A stretch of 64,000 bases of DNA from Mesorhizobium sp. WSM3860 (GCF_002294995.1 NZ_NSGF01000019.1:53176-117175), one strand, 5' to 3'; counted from the first letter of the stretch, positions 16,316 through 25,467 are shown. The notes: generated by a model not told the origin, from the letters alone. Translations and numbers: made by a program.

Positions 16316-17404
16316 ATGAACAACTCGACGCGCATGCCGTGGGTGGACACGGCAAAAGGTCTTTCGATCATCCTGGTGGTGATGATGTATTCCGCCTACA
16401 ACACCGGCGAATATACCGGCGGCGTCGGCTTCCTGCATTATGTCATCGGCTTCGCGACGCCCTTCCGGATGCCGGAGTTCTTCCTGATCTCGGGCTTGTT
16501 CCTGTCGCAGGTGATCGACCGGCCGTGGCGGCGCTATATCGATCGGCGCGTCGTCCATTATCTCTATTTCTATGTGCTGTGGGCGATCATCTCGATCGGG
16601 CTGAAGATCGGCATCTTCAGCCGCGATCCCGCCGGCATGCTGCATGACCTCGCCATGGCTGTCATCCAGCCCTATGGCGTGCTGTGGTTCATCTACATGC
16701 TGGCCGTGTTCGGCCTCGTCGCGCGCGTCTTGCGCGAGCTTGGCGTGCCGCACTGGATCGTGATTGCCGCCGCCGCCGCGCTGCAGATGTGGGCGCCGCA
16801 TTCGGACAGCTATGCCCTCACCCAATTCGCCGCCTATTTCGTATTCTTCTATCTCGGCTTCGTGATGGCGCCGCTGGTGTTCCGGCTGGTCGCGTGGACG
16901 CAAGATCGTTCCGCGATCGCCATCGCCGGCCTGGCCCTGTGGGCCACCGTCAACGGCCTGCTCGTCTATTCGCCGGGCTATGCCGTCGAGCCGGTCGGCA
17001 TGCAGATGGGCCTGGCGGCATGGCCGCCGCTTCATCTTACGCTGGCCGTGGCCGGCGCGGTGGCGCTCTGCGTCGCCGGCGGCTTCCTGTCGAAATTCGC
17101 TTCGATGGAATGGCTGCGCTGGCTGGGCGAGCATTCGCTGGTCGTCTATGTCGCCTTCACCATCCCGATGTCGATCTTCCGCGGTGTCATGCTGGCAAGC
17201 GGCCTTCTGACCGATACCGGCATGCTCAGCCTCGCGGTGCTGCTCGTCTCGCTCGTCAGCCCGGTCATTCTCTATTTCATCGTCAAGCGCACCGGCTTCG
17301 GAAAATTCCTGTTCGAGCGGCCGGCCTGGGCGCATGTCGACAGACCGACTGCCGGCCAGATCCCAAACAAGGGCGTTGTCCGGCCCGCGCGCGAGGCGGC
17401 CTGA
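16316..17404 (+). CDS. Acyltransferase 3 family integral membrane protein
   Basis: The product (about 362 residues from this start) has about ten membrane helices. MPWVDTAKGLSIILVVMMYS at the N-terminus and FRMPEFFLISGLFLSQ are hallmarks of acyltransferase family 3 (OafA/OpgC/NodX type), which O-acylates extracytoplasmic sugars. The usual family His near the first helix is replaced by Tyr-Ser (MMYSAYN), which could affect activity. An open frame extends to an ATG at 16256, but MNNSTRMPWVDTAKG fits the family start better. No neighbouring glycan genes; the target could be LPS, cyclic glucans or exopolysaccharide. The C-terminal 30 residues are polar. Confidence 0.78.
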   Translation: MNNSTRMPWVDTAKGLSIILVVMMYSAYNTGEYTGGVGFLHYVIGFATPFRMPEFFLISGLFLSQVIDRPWRRYIDRRVVHYLYFYVLWAIISIGLKIGIFSRDPAGMLHDLAMAVIQPYGVLWFIYMLAVFGLVARVLRELGVPHWIVIAAAAALQMWAPHSDSYALTQFAAYFVFFYLGFVMAPLVFRLVAWTQDRSAIAIAGLALWATVNGLLVYSPGYAVEPVGMQMGLAAWPPLHLTLAVAGAVALCVAGGFLSKFASMEWLRWLGEHSLVVYVAFTIPMSIFRGVMLASGLLTDTGMLSLAVLLVSLVSPVILYFIVKRTGFGKFLFERPAWAHVDRPTAGQIPNKGVVRPAREAA

Positions 17405-17443
17405 GGCCGCCTGTTTCGTCTCGGCGAGCCGCCGGCCTGCCGG

Positions 17444-18082
17444 CTACTTGCCAGCATGCCCGGGCCGGCGCACGGCCTTGATCTTGCCGCTGCTGCCGCC
17501 ACCGCAGAAGAAGCAGCCGCCGCCATCGGATTCCAGTCCCGACACGCCGGAGGGCATCGCCAGCTCCTGCAGCACGTCGCCCGTCTCGGGGTCGATGCGT
17601 AAGAGATCGCCCTCCTCGCCTTCCCAGGTGGCATGCCAGAGCTCGCCATCGACCCAGGTGACACCGGTGACGACGCGCTTCGATTCGATGGTGCGGATCA
17701 CCTTGCCCGTATCTGGATCGATCTGATGGATCTTGTGTGCCCTGTATTCGCCGACCCAGAGCGAACCTTCGGCCCAGGCAAGCCCAGAGTCGCCGCCATT
17801 GCCGGGGGCGGGAATGGTGGCGACGACCTTGCCTGTCTTCGGATCGACCTTGTGGATGCGGTCCTCACCGATCTGGTAGAGGTGCTCGCCGTCGAAGGCG
17901 GTCCCGGCATGCGAGGCGACGTCGATCGATTGCACGATCGCGCCGCTCTCCGGGTCGAGCGCCTTCAGCTTGTCGCCGGTGGCGAACCAAACATTCTTGC
18001 CGTCATAGGTGACGCCGTTGATGCGCTCGGCATCCGGAAAGGGGCCGTATTCGCGCAGGATCTCGGCAGCGGCTCGTTTCAT
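17444..18082 (-). CDS. Beta-propeller protein, glutaminyl-cyclotransferase/Vgb-like
   Basis: The 212-residue protein consists of repeated blades with VWFATGDKLKALDPESG, LYQIGEDRIHKVDPKTGKVV, LWVGEYRAHKIHQIDPDTG and LWHATWEGEEGDLLRIDPET. Each has the (L/V)W-x(n)-DP-x-TG pattern of plant-type glutamine cyclotransferases and Vgb/YncE-like propellers. There is no signal peptide. The C-terminus carries a Cys pair within a Gly-rich stretch (GGGCFFCGGGSSGK), which is unusual and could bind metal or form a disulfide. Enzymatic activity is not certain. It converges on the acyltransferase gene and lies 30 bp from the HTH regulator gene in the same direction. Confidence 0.6.
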   Translation of the reverse strand: MKRAAAEILREYGPFPDAERINGVTYDGKNVWFATGDKLKALDPESGAIVQSIDVASHAGTAFDGEHLYQIGEDRIHKVDPKTGKVVATIPAPGNGGDSGLAWAEGSLWVGEYRAHKIHQIDPDTGKVIRTIESKRVVTGVTWVDGELWHATWEGEEGDLLRIDPETGDVLQELAMPSGVSGLESDGGGCFFCGGGSSGKIKAVRRPGHAGK

Positions 18083-18112
18083 TTTCGATCTCCATTCGAT
18101 AATAGCCGCAGA

Positions 18113-19333
18113 CTAGTCGCTCGGCAGCGGGCCCGGGAGTAACAAGACAGTCGGGAATCCGGTGACCGGCGGCGTCATCCAGCGGCGCGCCCTGCCGCGA
18201 CCGACCGCCTGCACCTTGTTGTCGGCCGAAAGCGCCTCCAGCGCCCGCTGCACGGTGCGCGGGCTGGCACCGAGCGCGATCGCCAGCGCCGAGCTCGACC
18301 AGGACTCGCCATCGGCCAGAAAGGCGAGCACCGCGCCATGCTCCTCCTCGACAGGCGGCGCCAGCACCACGACCTCGACTGCGTTCAGCGGCGTGAGCGC
18401 AAAGCCGGCCGCCGTCGCGTTGATTTCCGCCAGCGCGTTCATTTCAGCGCGCAGCCGGCCCATCTCCACCCTAAGCCGCGCACGATGCGATTCATCGGCG
18501 TGCCTGGCGCGGAAGGCGCGCTTCAGCAGCACCTCCCGCGACGCATCGGCGGGCCAGGCCTCGGCCAGCGTGCGCGCCAGCGCAAACAGCACCGGCCGCG
18601 TCGCCAGCGACACCACCGTATCCGCCTTGCGCACGGCATTGCGGCAGGCATCGACGACGAGGGCGCCTGAGGTGAGCAGCGCCTCGACCTCGTCGAGCTG
18701 CAACGGCGTCTCCAAGCCCTTCGACACGAGCCGCGCAACGGGCGTGTTCAGCACCAGCGACGCGCTTTCGACCTCGGCCTTCAGCGCCGGGATATTGGCT
18801 TCATAGGCCGCCAGCGCCGCCCGGCCGAGCGCCGCGCGCGCAGCCTTCGTCCGCAGGCGCCTGACCGCGATGCCCGCGGCCGCGAGCTCATGCGCGACGC
18901 GCGCCACGGGCGGCAACGGCGCCGGATCGAAGCCGGCTAGCAGGCGCTCGGCCTCGTCGAGCCGGCCGATCAGAATGAGGCGGCGCGCTTCGAGGCTGCC
19001 GGCATAGGCGGCGTTGACGCGATCGCCATGCGTTTGAAGCGTCGCGCGGGCGGCTCGCAACGCTTTGTCCGGCCAGCCGAGATCGCGCGAGACCAGCGCG
19101 ATCTCGGCCTCGGCGACGACGCAGCGGGCGCGCGCCACCGCCTCCTTCGGACTGAAAGCGCGGGCGGCGCTCTTCAGCAGCGCCTTGGCCTTGGCGAAGT
19201 CGCCGAGCTGCGCCATCGCGATGCCGCGCAGCGCCAGCGCCGGGGCATCGTCGCGCAGCGCGACCCGCTTCAGGGCGCCGAGCGGGTCACCTGACGCCAA
19301 CGCACGGCCGGCGGCATTGATCAGCGAGTCCAT
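18113..19333 (-). CDS. HTH regulator with alpha-helical repeat N-terminus
   Basis: This 406-residue protein is almost entirely helical. The first 190 residues form TPR-like helix pairs (LALRGIAMAQLGDFAKAKAL, EARRLILIGRLDEAERLLAG). The C-terminal 70 contain a winged HTH (WSSSALAIALGASPRTVQRA followed by LEALSADNKVQAVGRGRARR), resembling MarR/DeoR-type DNA readers. It diverges from the DUF899 gene with about 120 bp between starts. This regulator type sits next to DUF899 genes in rhizobia, so control of that gene is likely (inference). There is no Cys or obvious ligand pocket. Ala and Arg content is high even for this genome. Confidence 0.65.
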   Translation of the reverse strand: MDSLINAAGRALASGDPLGALKRVALRDDAPALALRGIAMAQLGDFAKAKALLKSAARAFSPKEAVARARCVVAEAEIALVSRDLGWPDKALRAARATLQTHGDRVNAAYAGSLEARRLILIGRLDEAERLLAGFDPAPLPPVARVAHELAAAGIAVRRLRTKAARAALGRAALAAYEANIPALKAEVESASLVLNTPVARLVSKGLETPLQLDEVEALLTSGALVVDACRNAVRKADTVVSLATRPVLFALARTLAEAWPADASREVLLKRAFRARHADESHRARLRVEMGRLRAEMNALAEINATAAGFALTPLNAVEVVVLAPPVEEEHGAVLAFLADGESWSSSALAIALGASPRTVQRALEALSADNKVQAVGRGRARRWMTPPVTGFPTVLLLPGPLPSD

Positions 19334-19455
19334 GCAATGCCCGGCTCAGCGTCTCCCGGATCAAATCGCGTCACACTTGTAACTCTCACCATCGCGCCGT
19401 CCGGCCCTAAGTTTTCCTTGTCACCCCAACCAACCGCAAGAACGGGACAAGAGCA

Positions 19456-20205
19456 ATGACCCAACACATGAAGACACCACCGGTCGTTTCGCCGGAAGCC
19501 TGGGAAGGCGCGTACGAAGAAATGCTGGTGAAGGAAAAGGCCCTCACCCGCGCCCGCGACGCGCTGGCCGCCGAACGCCGCCGCATGCCGTGGATGCCAG
19601 TCGAGAAGGACTATGTCTTCGAAGGTCCGAACGGCAAGGCAAGCCTGCTCGACCTATTCGAAGGCCGCCGGCAGCTGGTTATCTACCGCGCCTTCTTCGA
19701 GCCCGGCGTCTATGGGTGGCCGGAGCACGCCTGCCGCGGCTGCTCGCTTGGCGCCGACATGGTCGGCAACCTCGCCCATCTCAACGCCCGCGACACCACG
19801 CTTGCCTATGCGTCGCGCGCGCCGCAGGCCGACATCCAGCGGCTGAAGCAGCGGATGGACTGGAAGATGCCCTGGTACACCATCACCGACAGCTGGGATA
19901 AGGATTTCGGCGTCGACGAATGGCACGGCCACAACGTCTTCATCCACGACGGCAACCGCATTTTCCGCACCTATTTCGTCAACAACCGCGGCGACGAGGC
20001 GTTCGGCACGGTGTGGAGCTATCTCGACGTCACCCCGCTCGGTCGCCAGGAGGTGTGGGAGGATTCGCCCGAGGGCTATCCGCAAACCCAGACCTACAAG
20101 TGGTGGAACTGGCACGACAACTACGAGGAAGGCGCCGCACCCGACCAGCGATGGGTCGAGGTGTCGGATGCCGGCGAAGCGGCGTTTCGCAACAAGAACG
20201 CCTGA
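19456..20205 (+). CDS. DUF899 thioredoxin-like family protein
   Basis: The 249-residue cytosolic protein matches DUF899. MPWMPVEKDYVFEGPNGKAS and LLDLFEGRRQLVIYRAFFEP open a thioredoxin-like fold, with the conserved HACRGCSLGADMVGNLAHLN (CxxC, about residues 91-94 of the protein), then DTTLAYASRAP and MPWYTI. The C-terminal block WKWWNWHDNY is close to the family WWRRHDEY motif. The CxxC suggests a redox role; the natural substrate is unknown. It diverges from an HTH regulator and is followed by a 12-bp-stem hairpin and a small membrane protein gene. Confidence 0.88.
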   Translation: MTQHMKTPPVVSPEAWEGAYEEMLVKEKALTRARDALAAERRRMPWMPVEKDYVFEGPNGKASLLDLFEGRRQLVIYRAFFEPGVYGWPEHACRGCSLGADMVGNLAHLNARDTTLAYASRAPQADIQRLKQRMDWKMPWYTITDSWDKDFGVDEWHGHNVFIHDGNRIFRTYFVNNRGDEAFGTVWSYLDVTPLGRQEVWEDSPEGYPQTQTYKWWNWHDNYEEGAAPDQRWVEVSDAGEAAFRNKNA

Positions 20206-20216
20206 GCGCGAAGCGA

Positions 20217-20244
20217 CTCTGGCGGCGCCGCCGCGCCGCCAGAG
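20217..20244 (+). terminator. Perfect GC-rich hairpin after the DUF899 gene
   Basis: Arms 20217-20228 (ctctggcggcgc) and 20233-20244 are exact inverse copies with a 4-base loop. The downstream tctttcct is T-rich but not a clean run. It lies 12 bp after the DUF899 stop and fits a rho-independent or attenuating hairpin, leaving partial read-through into the next small gene. Confidence 0.5.
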
Positions 20245-20280
20245 CCGATCTTTCCTGAGAGCAGTTGGAAGGTGGAGATC

Positions 20281-20586
20281 ATGAGCATCGACAATCCCGC
20301 CCCTCGCCCCGCAGGCCTGAGCGGATTCGGCCCGGCAGACTGGTTATGCCTGGCGGCGGCGCCGACCTTTGCCGTCATGACCTTGCTCACGGCTGCCGAT
20401 AGCGGACCGAACGCGATGTGCATGTCCGAGCCCGGAGCCTCCGTGCTCAGCGGCATGGCGCCGATGTATTTCCTGATGGCTGCCTTCCACCTCGCGCCCT
20501 GGCTGCGGCTGCTCGCCGGAGGTGGTGCAATCGGCGTTTCATCCTGCCGAGGCGCTGCCCGACTTAAGCGCGGAGTGGATCGCTGA
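20281..20586 (+). CDS. Small hypothetical membrane protein
   Basis: The 101-residue product begins MSIDNPAPRPAGLSGFGPAD. It has two hydrophobic helices (about 21-40, LCLAAAPTFAVMTLLTAA; about 59-85, APMYFLMAAFHLAPWLRLLA) joined by a short loop with a Cys. A good ribosome site (AAGGTGGAG) precedes the ATG. The last 15 residues (SSCRGAARLKRGVDR) look unlike a protein tail and overlap the convergent response-regulator gene by 48 bp, so the original stop may have been lost. It may be co-transcribed with the DUF899 gene. No family recognised. Confidence 0.6.
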   Translation: MSIDNPAPRPAGLSGFGPADWLCLAAAPTFAVMTLLTAADSGPNAMCMSEPGASVLSGMAPMYFLMAAFHLAPWLRLLAGGGAIGVSSCRGAARLKRGVDR

Positions 20587-21000
20587 GAGCAGGGATGCCG
20601 GCGTGTAGGGTTTTACCAGCCAGCCCAGCGGCTTCGCGGGCGCTGCCCGGGCGCGGACGTCGGAATCGGAATGCGCCGTCGCAAAAACCGACCGCAAACC
20701 GTAAGTTCGAAACAGCTCCAGGGCAGCTTGGATTCCATCCATGGCGCCGGACAACCGGATATCCATCACAACCAGGTCAGGCCGGTCCGCAGCTGCGCTA
20801 TCGAGCGCTTCCTCGCCCGAGCCGACGACTACGACCGAAAAACCGGCCGCGGTCAGCGTGCTCTCCATCTCCAGCGAAATGAGAAAATCGTCCTCGACGA
20901 CCAAGATCCGCGTCGGCAATGCGGCGGCCACAGGTTCGGCCGACGCGGCTTTCGTTGGGATTGGCCGACGGCGTCCGGGTGGGGCAGCAAGCTCGGTCAT
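20539..21000 (-). CDS. Single-domain response regulator (CheY-like)
   Basis: The 153-residue protein has a receiver domain at about 30-148: acidic pair EDD (36-38), phospho-acceptor Asp80 in LVVMDIRLSG, Thr/Ala switch segment FATAH and Lys130 in WLVKPYTP. The first 29 residues are Pro/Ala-rich and probably disordered; translation may start later. No output domain, so it acts by phosphotransfer or protein contact. It lies 40 bp after the multi-PAS histidine kinase gene in the same direction, hence is the probable partner. Its 3' end overlaps the convergent small membrane gene. Confidence 0.88.
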   Translation of the reverse strand: MTELAAPPGRRRPIPTKAASAEPVAAALPTRILVVEDDFLISLEMESTLTAAGFSVVVVGSGEEALDSAAADRPDLVVMDIRLSGAMDGIQAALELFRTYGLRSVFATAHSDSDVRARAAPAKPLGWLVKPYTPASLLSAIHSALKSGSASAG

Positions 21001-21040
21001 CGGGAGCCATCCAGGAACTGAAAAAGTGCCGGCGAGAGCT

Positions 21041-23719
21041 TCATGAGAACCGAATGCTGCAGCGCGTCTTCGGTTCCTTGGTCACGACAAGCTTACCGTG
21101 CAGCTGCCGCGCCAAGCCCTGAACCAGTTTCAACCCGGACGAACGGTCGCGGACCGAAGCCAGGTCAAAGCCGGGACCGCTATCTTCGACAAATACCTGG
21201 AATCCGTCGGCATCGCGCCGAAGCCCGACCCGAATTGTGCCGGCTCCGTCGGGAGTTCCATATTTCACGGCATTGGTCAGAAGCTCGTTCAGGATGAGCG
21301 CCAGCGGCATTGCAACATCGTTCGAGAGCTTTGAATCGTCTGCCTCGAACTCAACCGCGACTTCCTTCGGAAAGGTCTGTTTTACTGTCCCGCAAACCGC
21401 AAGCAAGAAACCCTTCGCGTTGAACTGCGTCGAATCGACCGTCTCGTACAGAACCTGCTGAGCAGCGGCCATGGCCGCAACGCGGTTGCCGGCTTCACGC
21501 AGGATTTCTCGCGCTTGTGGGTGCGCTGCCCTTTGACCCGCCAAGCTCAGCAGCGACTGCAGCATCTGCATGTTGTTCTTCACACGATGATTCAGCTCAT
21601 TGAAGAGCAGCCGCTGCTGTGTTTCGGCCTGTTTGCGTTCGCTGATGTCGACCAGCATGTTGATACCGCCGACGATATTGCCATCTTCATCGCGCAGCGG
21701 CGTCGGATACGGGATGAAGGGAATCCGCACGCCGTCCGGGCGCTCGGCGACGGCTTCGGCGTTGCGTATCGGACGCCCCTCCTTCAGGGCGACCGCCATC
21801 GGGCACTGGTCGTGAGGAAGCGGGGTTCCGTCCGGCCAGAACAATTTCCACGTCACGCACCACTTATCCTTGCCGATCTGCGGAACGCGCCCGGAAAGCT
21901 CGACGGCCGCCTCGTTGAAAAAGGTTATCGTGCCGTCGGCATCCGTCGTGTAGATCGCCGCCGGAATTGCCGCCAGCAGGTCGCGCAGCTGACGCTCGCT
22001 CGCGCGCAGCTTGGCCTCCGCCACCTTTTGGTCGGTAATGTCGCGCGCAATCTTCGAGGCGCCGATGATGCGGCCCTGGCTGTCGCGGATCGGAGAAATC
22101 GTCAGGGAAATATCGATGAGGCTGCCGTCCTTGCGGCGACGCACCGTTTCGAAGTGATCGACGTTTTCGCCGCTGCTGATGCGCCTGATGATTTCCGGCT
22201 CCTCGCCCAGCCGGTCATCGGGGATGATCATCGTAATGTGCCTGCCGATCGCCTCATCGGCGCTGAAACCGAACAGACGCTCCGCGCTGGCATTCCATGA
22301 GGCGATAACGCCGTTGAGATCCTTGCTGATGATCGCGTCGTGAGAGGATTCGACAATGGCCACGAGTTGATTTGCCGCGCGCTCCGTCTTCTGGCGGGCG
22401 GCCTCGAGCCGCACTCGGTCGACCGCGAAGCCGAGTTGTCCGGCCACTGTCAGAGCAAAACGAAGCTCGGACTCCACGAAATCGTGCGGATGATCGTAAT
22501 ACGTCATGAACTTGCCGAGCAGCTGACCGCGCACCGAGATCGGGATGAAAGCCAGCGCCGCAATACCTTCGTCCCGCACAGCCGCCTTAAGGTCGTCGGG
22601 CAACCCGCTCTGCTCGACGTCGGCAATAGCGATCGGTTCGGGATCGCGTGTGTCGCGCGGCCAGGGGGAATGGCCTTCGACGGCCTTTCGGTAAGCTTCG
22701 GACAGGCCTCGCGAGGCAGCAAATCTGAGGAAGCCGGTGTTGTCGAAGAAGAGTATGGACGCGCGGTCCGCACCCAATGCGCGAATGATGGCGCTGAGGG
22801 CTATCTCGTGGACCTCGCCAAGATTCGCCGCGCGCTGAAGGCTGTCCGTGAATTCATAAAGCGCCGCCTGCTGCTCCAGATGCCGGACGAGAGCGGCCTC
22901 GGCCTTCTTGCGCGCGGTGATATCCTGCTGGACACGCACCGCATACAAGAAGCGGCCTTCGGAGTCCCTTACGCTCGACGACGTGACCGCGACCCAGACT
23001 CTTGCCCCGTCCTTGCGGATGAAACGCTTCTCGTGCCGGTAGCTGTCGATCTCGCCTCGCACCTGACGCTCGAACTGACGCAGATCCGCATCGACATTCT
23101 CCGCCAAAGTGGCATCGAACACCGACCTACCGACAAGTTCATCGGCGGAATAGCCGAGCAGGTCGGCCAGGTAGCCATTGACGCGTCCGAGTTCGCCCTT
23201 CGCGTTGACTTCAGCGATGCCAATCCCCGCATGCTGATAAGTCGCAGCGAGCCGCTGCTCCTGTTGCCCAATGATCTCATCACTCAGACGCCGGTCCGTG
23301 ACGTCGTGGAAACAATTGATCGCGCCGACGACCCGACCATCCTCGTCTTCGATCGGCTCGATGTGGACCATCACCCATATCGCTGTGCCGTCCGGCCGCT
23401 CGATCTTGCCTTCAATCCCCCTGACCGGAATACCGGTTCGCAGCACCGCGGCCATCGGGGTTTCGGCGCGCGCGATCTCGCGTCCATCGAGATAGAGCCT
23501 GTGGGATCCGCAATAGAGTTCGGCGTCGGAGCCACGCAAGGGCGTTCGCCCCCACAAGTCGGCAGCGCGCTTGTTGAACCAAAGCAATCGGCCTTGCGCG
23601 TCGCAAGCGTAGATCGCAATGGGCAGTATCTCGATGAAGTCAGGCGGGACTTGCAGGGCCACGGCGTCCTGCGGGGTACGGATAAACCCCTCGGTCCCTT
23701 GAACGCTTTCGATGCGCAT
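21041..23719 (-). CDS. Multi-PAS/GAF sensor histidine kinase, HisKA_2 type
   Basis: The 892-residue cytosolic kinase has no membrane helix. Domains in order: PAS (about 25-145, with IEDEDGRVVGAINCFHDVTD), PAS (about 155-275), GAF (about 300-445), PAS (about 455-575, FGFSADEAIGRHITMIIPDD), PAS (about 585-705), a HisKA_2 phosphotransfer helix with FNELNHRVKNNMQMLQSLLS, and a HATPase domain (ALILNELLTNAVKYG; GSGPGF-like DSGPGFDL). HRxKNN is the mark of the HisKA_2/HWE class common in Rhizobiales and often light- or redox-responsive. No Cys of LOV type (NCRFLQ) is seen, so the ligand is unknown. The ATG at 23719 follows GGGAATGGGAG; an open frame continues upstream to 23968 without support. Confidence 0.88.
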   Translation of the reverse strand: MRIESVQGTEGFIRTPQDAVALQVPPDFIEILPIAIYACDAQGRLLWFNKRAADLWGRTPLRGSDAELYCGSHRLYLDGREIARAETPMAAVLRTGIPVRGIEGKIERPDGTAIWVMVHIEPIEDEDGRVVGAINCFHDVTDRRLSDEIIGQQEQRLAATYQHAGIGIAEVNAKGELGRVNGYLADLLGYSADELVGRSVFDATLAENVDADLRQFERQVRGEIDSYRHEKRFIRKDGARVWVAVTSSSVRDSEGRFLYAVRVQQDITARKKAEAALVRHLEQQAALYEFTDSLQRAANLGEVHEIALSAIIRALGADRASILFFDNTGFLRFAASRGLSEAYRKAVEGHSPWPRDTRDPEPIAIADVEQSGLPDDLKAAVRDEGIAALAFIPISVRGQLLGKFMTYYDHPHDFVESELRFALTVAGQLGFAVDRVRLEAARQKTERAANQLVAIVESSHDAIISKDLNGVIASWNASAERLFGFSADEAIGRHITMIIPDDRLGEEPEIIRRISSGENVDHFETVRRRKDGSLIDISLTISPIRDSQGRIIGASKIARDITDQKVAEAKLRASERQLRDLLAAIPAAIYTTDADGTITFFNEAAVELSGRVPQIGKDKWCVTWKLFWPDGTPLPHDQCPMAVALKEGRPIRNAEAVAERPDGVRIPFIPYPTPLRDEDGNIVGGINMLVDISERKQAETQQRLLFNELNHRVKNNMQMLQSLLSLAGQRAAHPQAREILREAGNRVAAMAAAQQVLYETVDSTQFNAKGFLLAVCGTVKQTFPKEVAVEFEADDSKLSNDVAMPLALILNELLTNAVKYGTPDGAGTIRVGLRRDADGFQVFVEDSGPGFDLASVRDRSSGLKLVQGLARQLHGKLVVTKEPKTRCSIRFS

Positions 23720-23981
23720 CTCCCATTCCCGCTCGGCAACGAAAAGCCAAACGCATCGGATCGCCGAATGTTCCCGCTGCGGCCCGACACTTCGGCACCG
23801 AGGCAGCGCCGAGATAATTGGCGAGGGCGATTTCGTTGTGCCTGGTGAACCGCTTTCGCATAGAGGCGCCTGGCCTCCAAGATCCCTCATGCAATCGCGG
23901 CCGGAAACAGCTCCATGCGAATGCGGATCGCCGTGCCCTTGCGCATTGCCTTCCGCGTCGGCTCGCACAATAGTCGGGGCG

Positions 23982-25442
23982 ATGTTTGAGGCGATAGCGA
24001 GTCACTGGTCGACGCTTATCCTTCTCCTGTCGTTGGCGATGGCGGCGGTCGGCATCGTCCATGCCATCATGACGAAGGAGGACGTGCGCGCCGCCACGGG
24101 GTGGGTCGGCGTGATGCTTCTGTCGCCCTTCCTCGGCGCGATCATCTACGCCATCGCCGGCATCAACCGCATCCGCCGCGCGACGATCAGTGCCATGCGG
24201 CCCAGCGCCGGTTCGGCGGATGAGGCCGGGCACAATCGCGACGTCGCCGTCGAAGCCTTGATCGAGGCCCAATTCGGCCAGCGCTTCGTCGGGTTGAAGA
24301 CGTTGGGCGACAGGGTGGCGCGGCGTCCGCTGACTTCCGGGAACACGATCGCCGTGCTCGAGACCGGCGACGAGGCCTATATGGCGATGTGCCGGGCGAT
24401 CGACGGCGCGCAAAAGAGCGTTCTCCTCGAAACTTACATCTTCGACAATGACGCCGTCGGACAGATGTTCGTGCAGTCGCTCGCCGCCGCGGTCAAACGC
24501 GGCGTCGCCGTGCGCGTGCTGATCGACGCCGTCGGCGTGCGCTATTCGGTGCCGAGCATCCTGAAGCAGCTCAGGGAGGCCAATGTCGCCGTCGATCTCT
24601 TCAACGGCAACATCGTCATGGGCTTGAGACTTCCTTATGCGAATCTGCGGACCCACAGGAAGATCCTGGTCATCGACGCGACAGTGGCGTTTACCGGAGG
24701 CATGAACATCCGCAAGGGATTCTCGGCCGAATTCGCCGGCTCCGACAGCTCCAGGGACACGCATTTCGAGGTCACCGGGCCGGTGGTGGCCGACCTGTTC
24801 TCCGTCGCCGCCGAGGACTGGCGCTTCGCCGGCAACGAGGCGCTGAAGGGCGACGTCTGGCAGGTCGAGCGAACCGCCCCGTCGCCCGGCCAGCCGATGC
24901 TGGTCAGAGCCGTGGCGACAGGGCCGGATGCCGCGAACGAAACCAACCACAAGCTGCTGATGGGGGCGTTTTCGGTCGCCCGCAAATCGATCCGCATCAT
25001 GTCGCCCTATTTCCTGCCGGATCGCGAGCTGATCAGCGCGCTGACCACGGCCGGCGCGCGCGGCGTCGAGATCGACATCGTAGTGCCGGCGGTGAACAAC
25101 CTTTTCCTCGTCGACCGCGCCATGACGGCACAGTTCGACCAGGTGCTGAAGCATTATTGCCGGGTGTGGCGCCACGAAGGCCCCTTCGATCACTCGAAAC
25201 TTATGGCAATCGACGGCGCATGGGCTTATGTCGGCTCGTCCAATCTCGACGCCAGGTCGCTCAGGCTGAATTTCGAGATCGACATGGAGGTCCTGGATGC
25301 CAACTTCGCCCGGGCGATCGAGGCGCGTATCGACGCGGCGATCGCGTCGGCGAAACCGGTGACACTGCAGATGCTGAAGGCCAGAGCCTTCCTCATTCGT
25401 GTCCTCGACCGATTGCTGTGGCTGGGATCACCCTATCTATAG
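23982..25442 (+). CDS. cls: Cardiolipin synthase-like phospholipase D family protein
   Basis: The 486-residue protein has two N-terminal membrane helices (about 10-28 and 41-61) and two HKD catalytic motifs, HRKILVID at about 225 and HSKLMAID at about 405. Each is followed by the expected Gly-Ser/Gly-Gly-Asn (FTGGMN, VGSSN). This is the bacterial cardiolipin synthase plan, joining two phosphatidylglycerols. The start at 23982 (MFEAIASHWS) is preceded by GGGGC; the upstream open frame is antisense to the kinase leader. An endonuclease-like gene follows 25 bp downstream. A second phosphodiesterase specificity is possible. Confidence 0.88.
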   Translation: MFEAIASHWSTLILLLSLAMAAVGIVHAIMTKEDVRAATGWVGVMLLSPFLGAIIYAIAGINRIRRATISAMRPSAGSADEAGHNRDVAVEALIEAQFGQRFVGLKTLGDRVARRPLTSGNTIAVLETGDEAYMAMCRAIDGAQKSVLLETYIFDNDAVGQMFVQSLAAAVKRGVAVRVLIDAVGVRYSVPSILKQLREANVAVDLFNGNIVMGLRLPYANLRTHRKILVIDATVAFTGGMNIRKGFSAEFAGSDSSRDTHFEVTGPVVADLFSVAAEDWRFAGNEALKGDVWQVERTAPSPGQPMLVRAVATGPDAANETNHKLLMGAFSVARKSIRIMSPYFLPDRELISALTTAGARGVEIDIVVPAVNNLFLVDRAMTAQFDQVLKHYCRVWRHEGPFDHSKLMAIDGAWAYVGSSNLDARSLRLNFEIDMEVLDANFARAIEARIDAAIASAKPVTLQMLKARAFLIRVLDRLLWLGSPYL

Positions 25443-25467
25443 GCAAGGAAGACGAGCAGCAGGAACC

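Noticed and set aside
22340..23848. 502-codon open frame on the plus strand opposite the histidine kinase
   Set aside because: No recognisable domain, and the opposite strand encodes PAS and GAF domains throughout.
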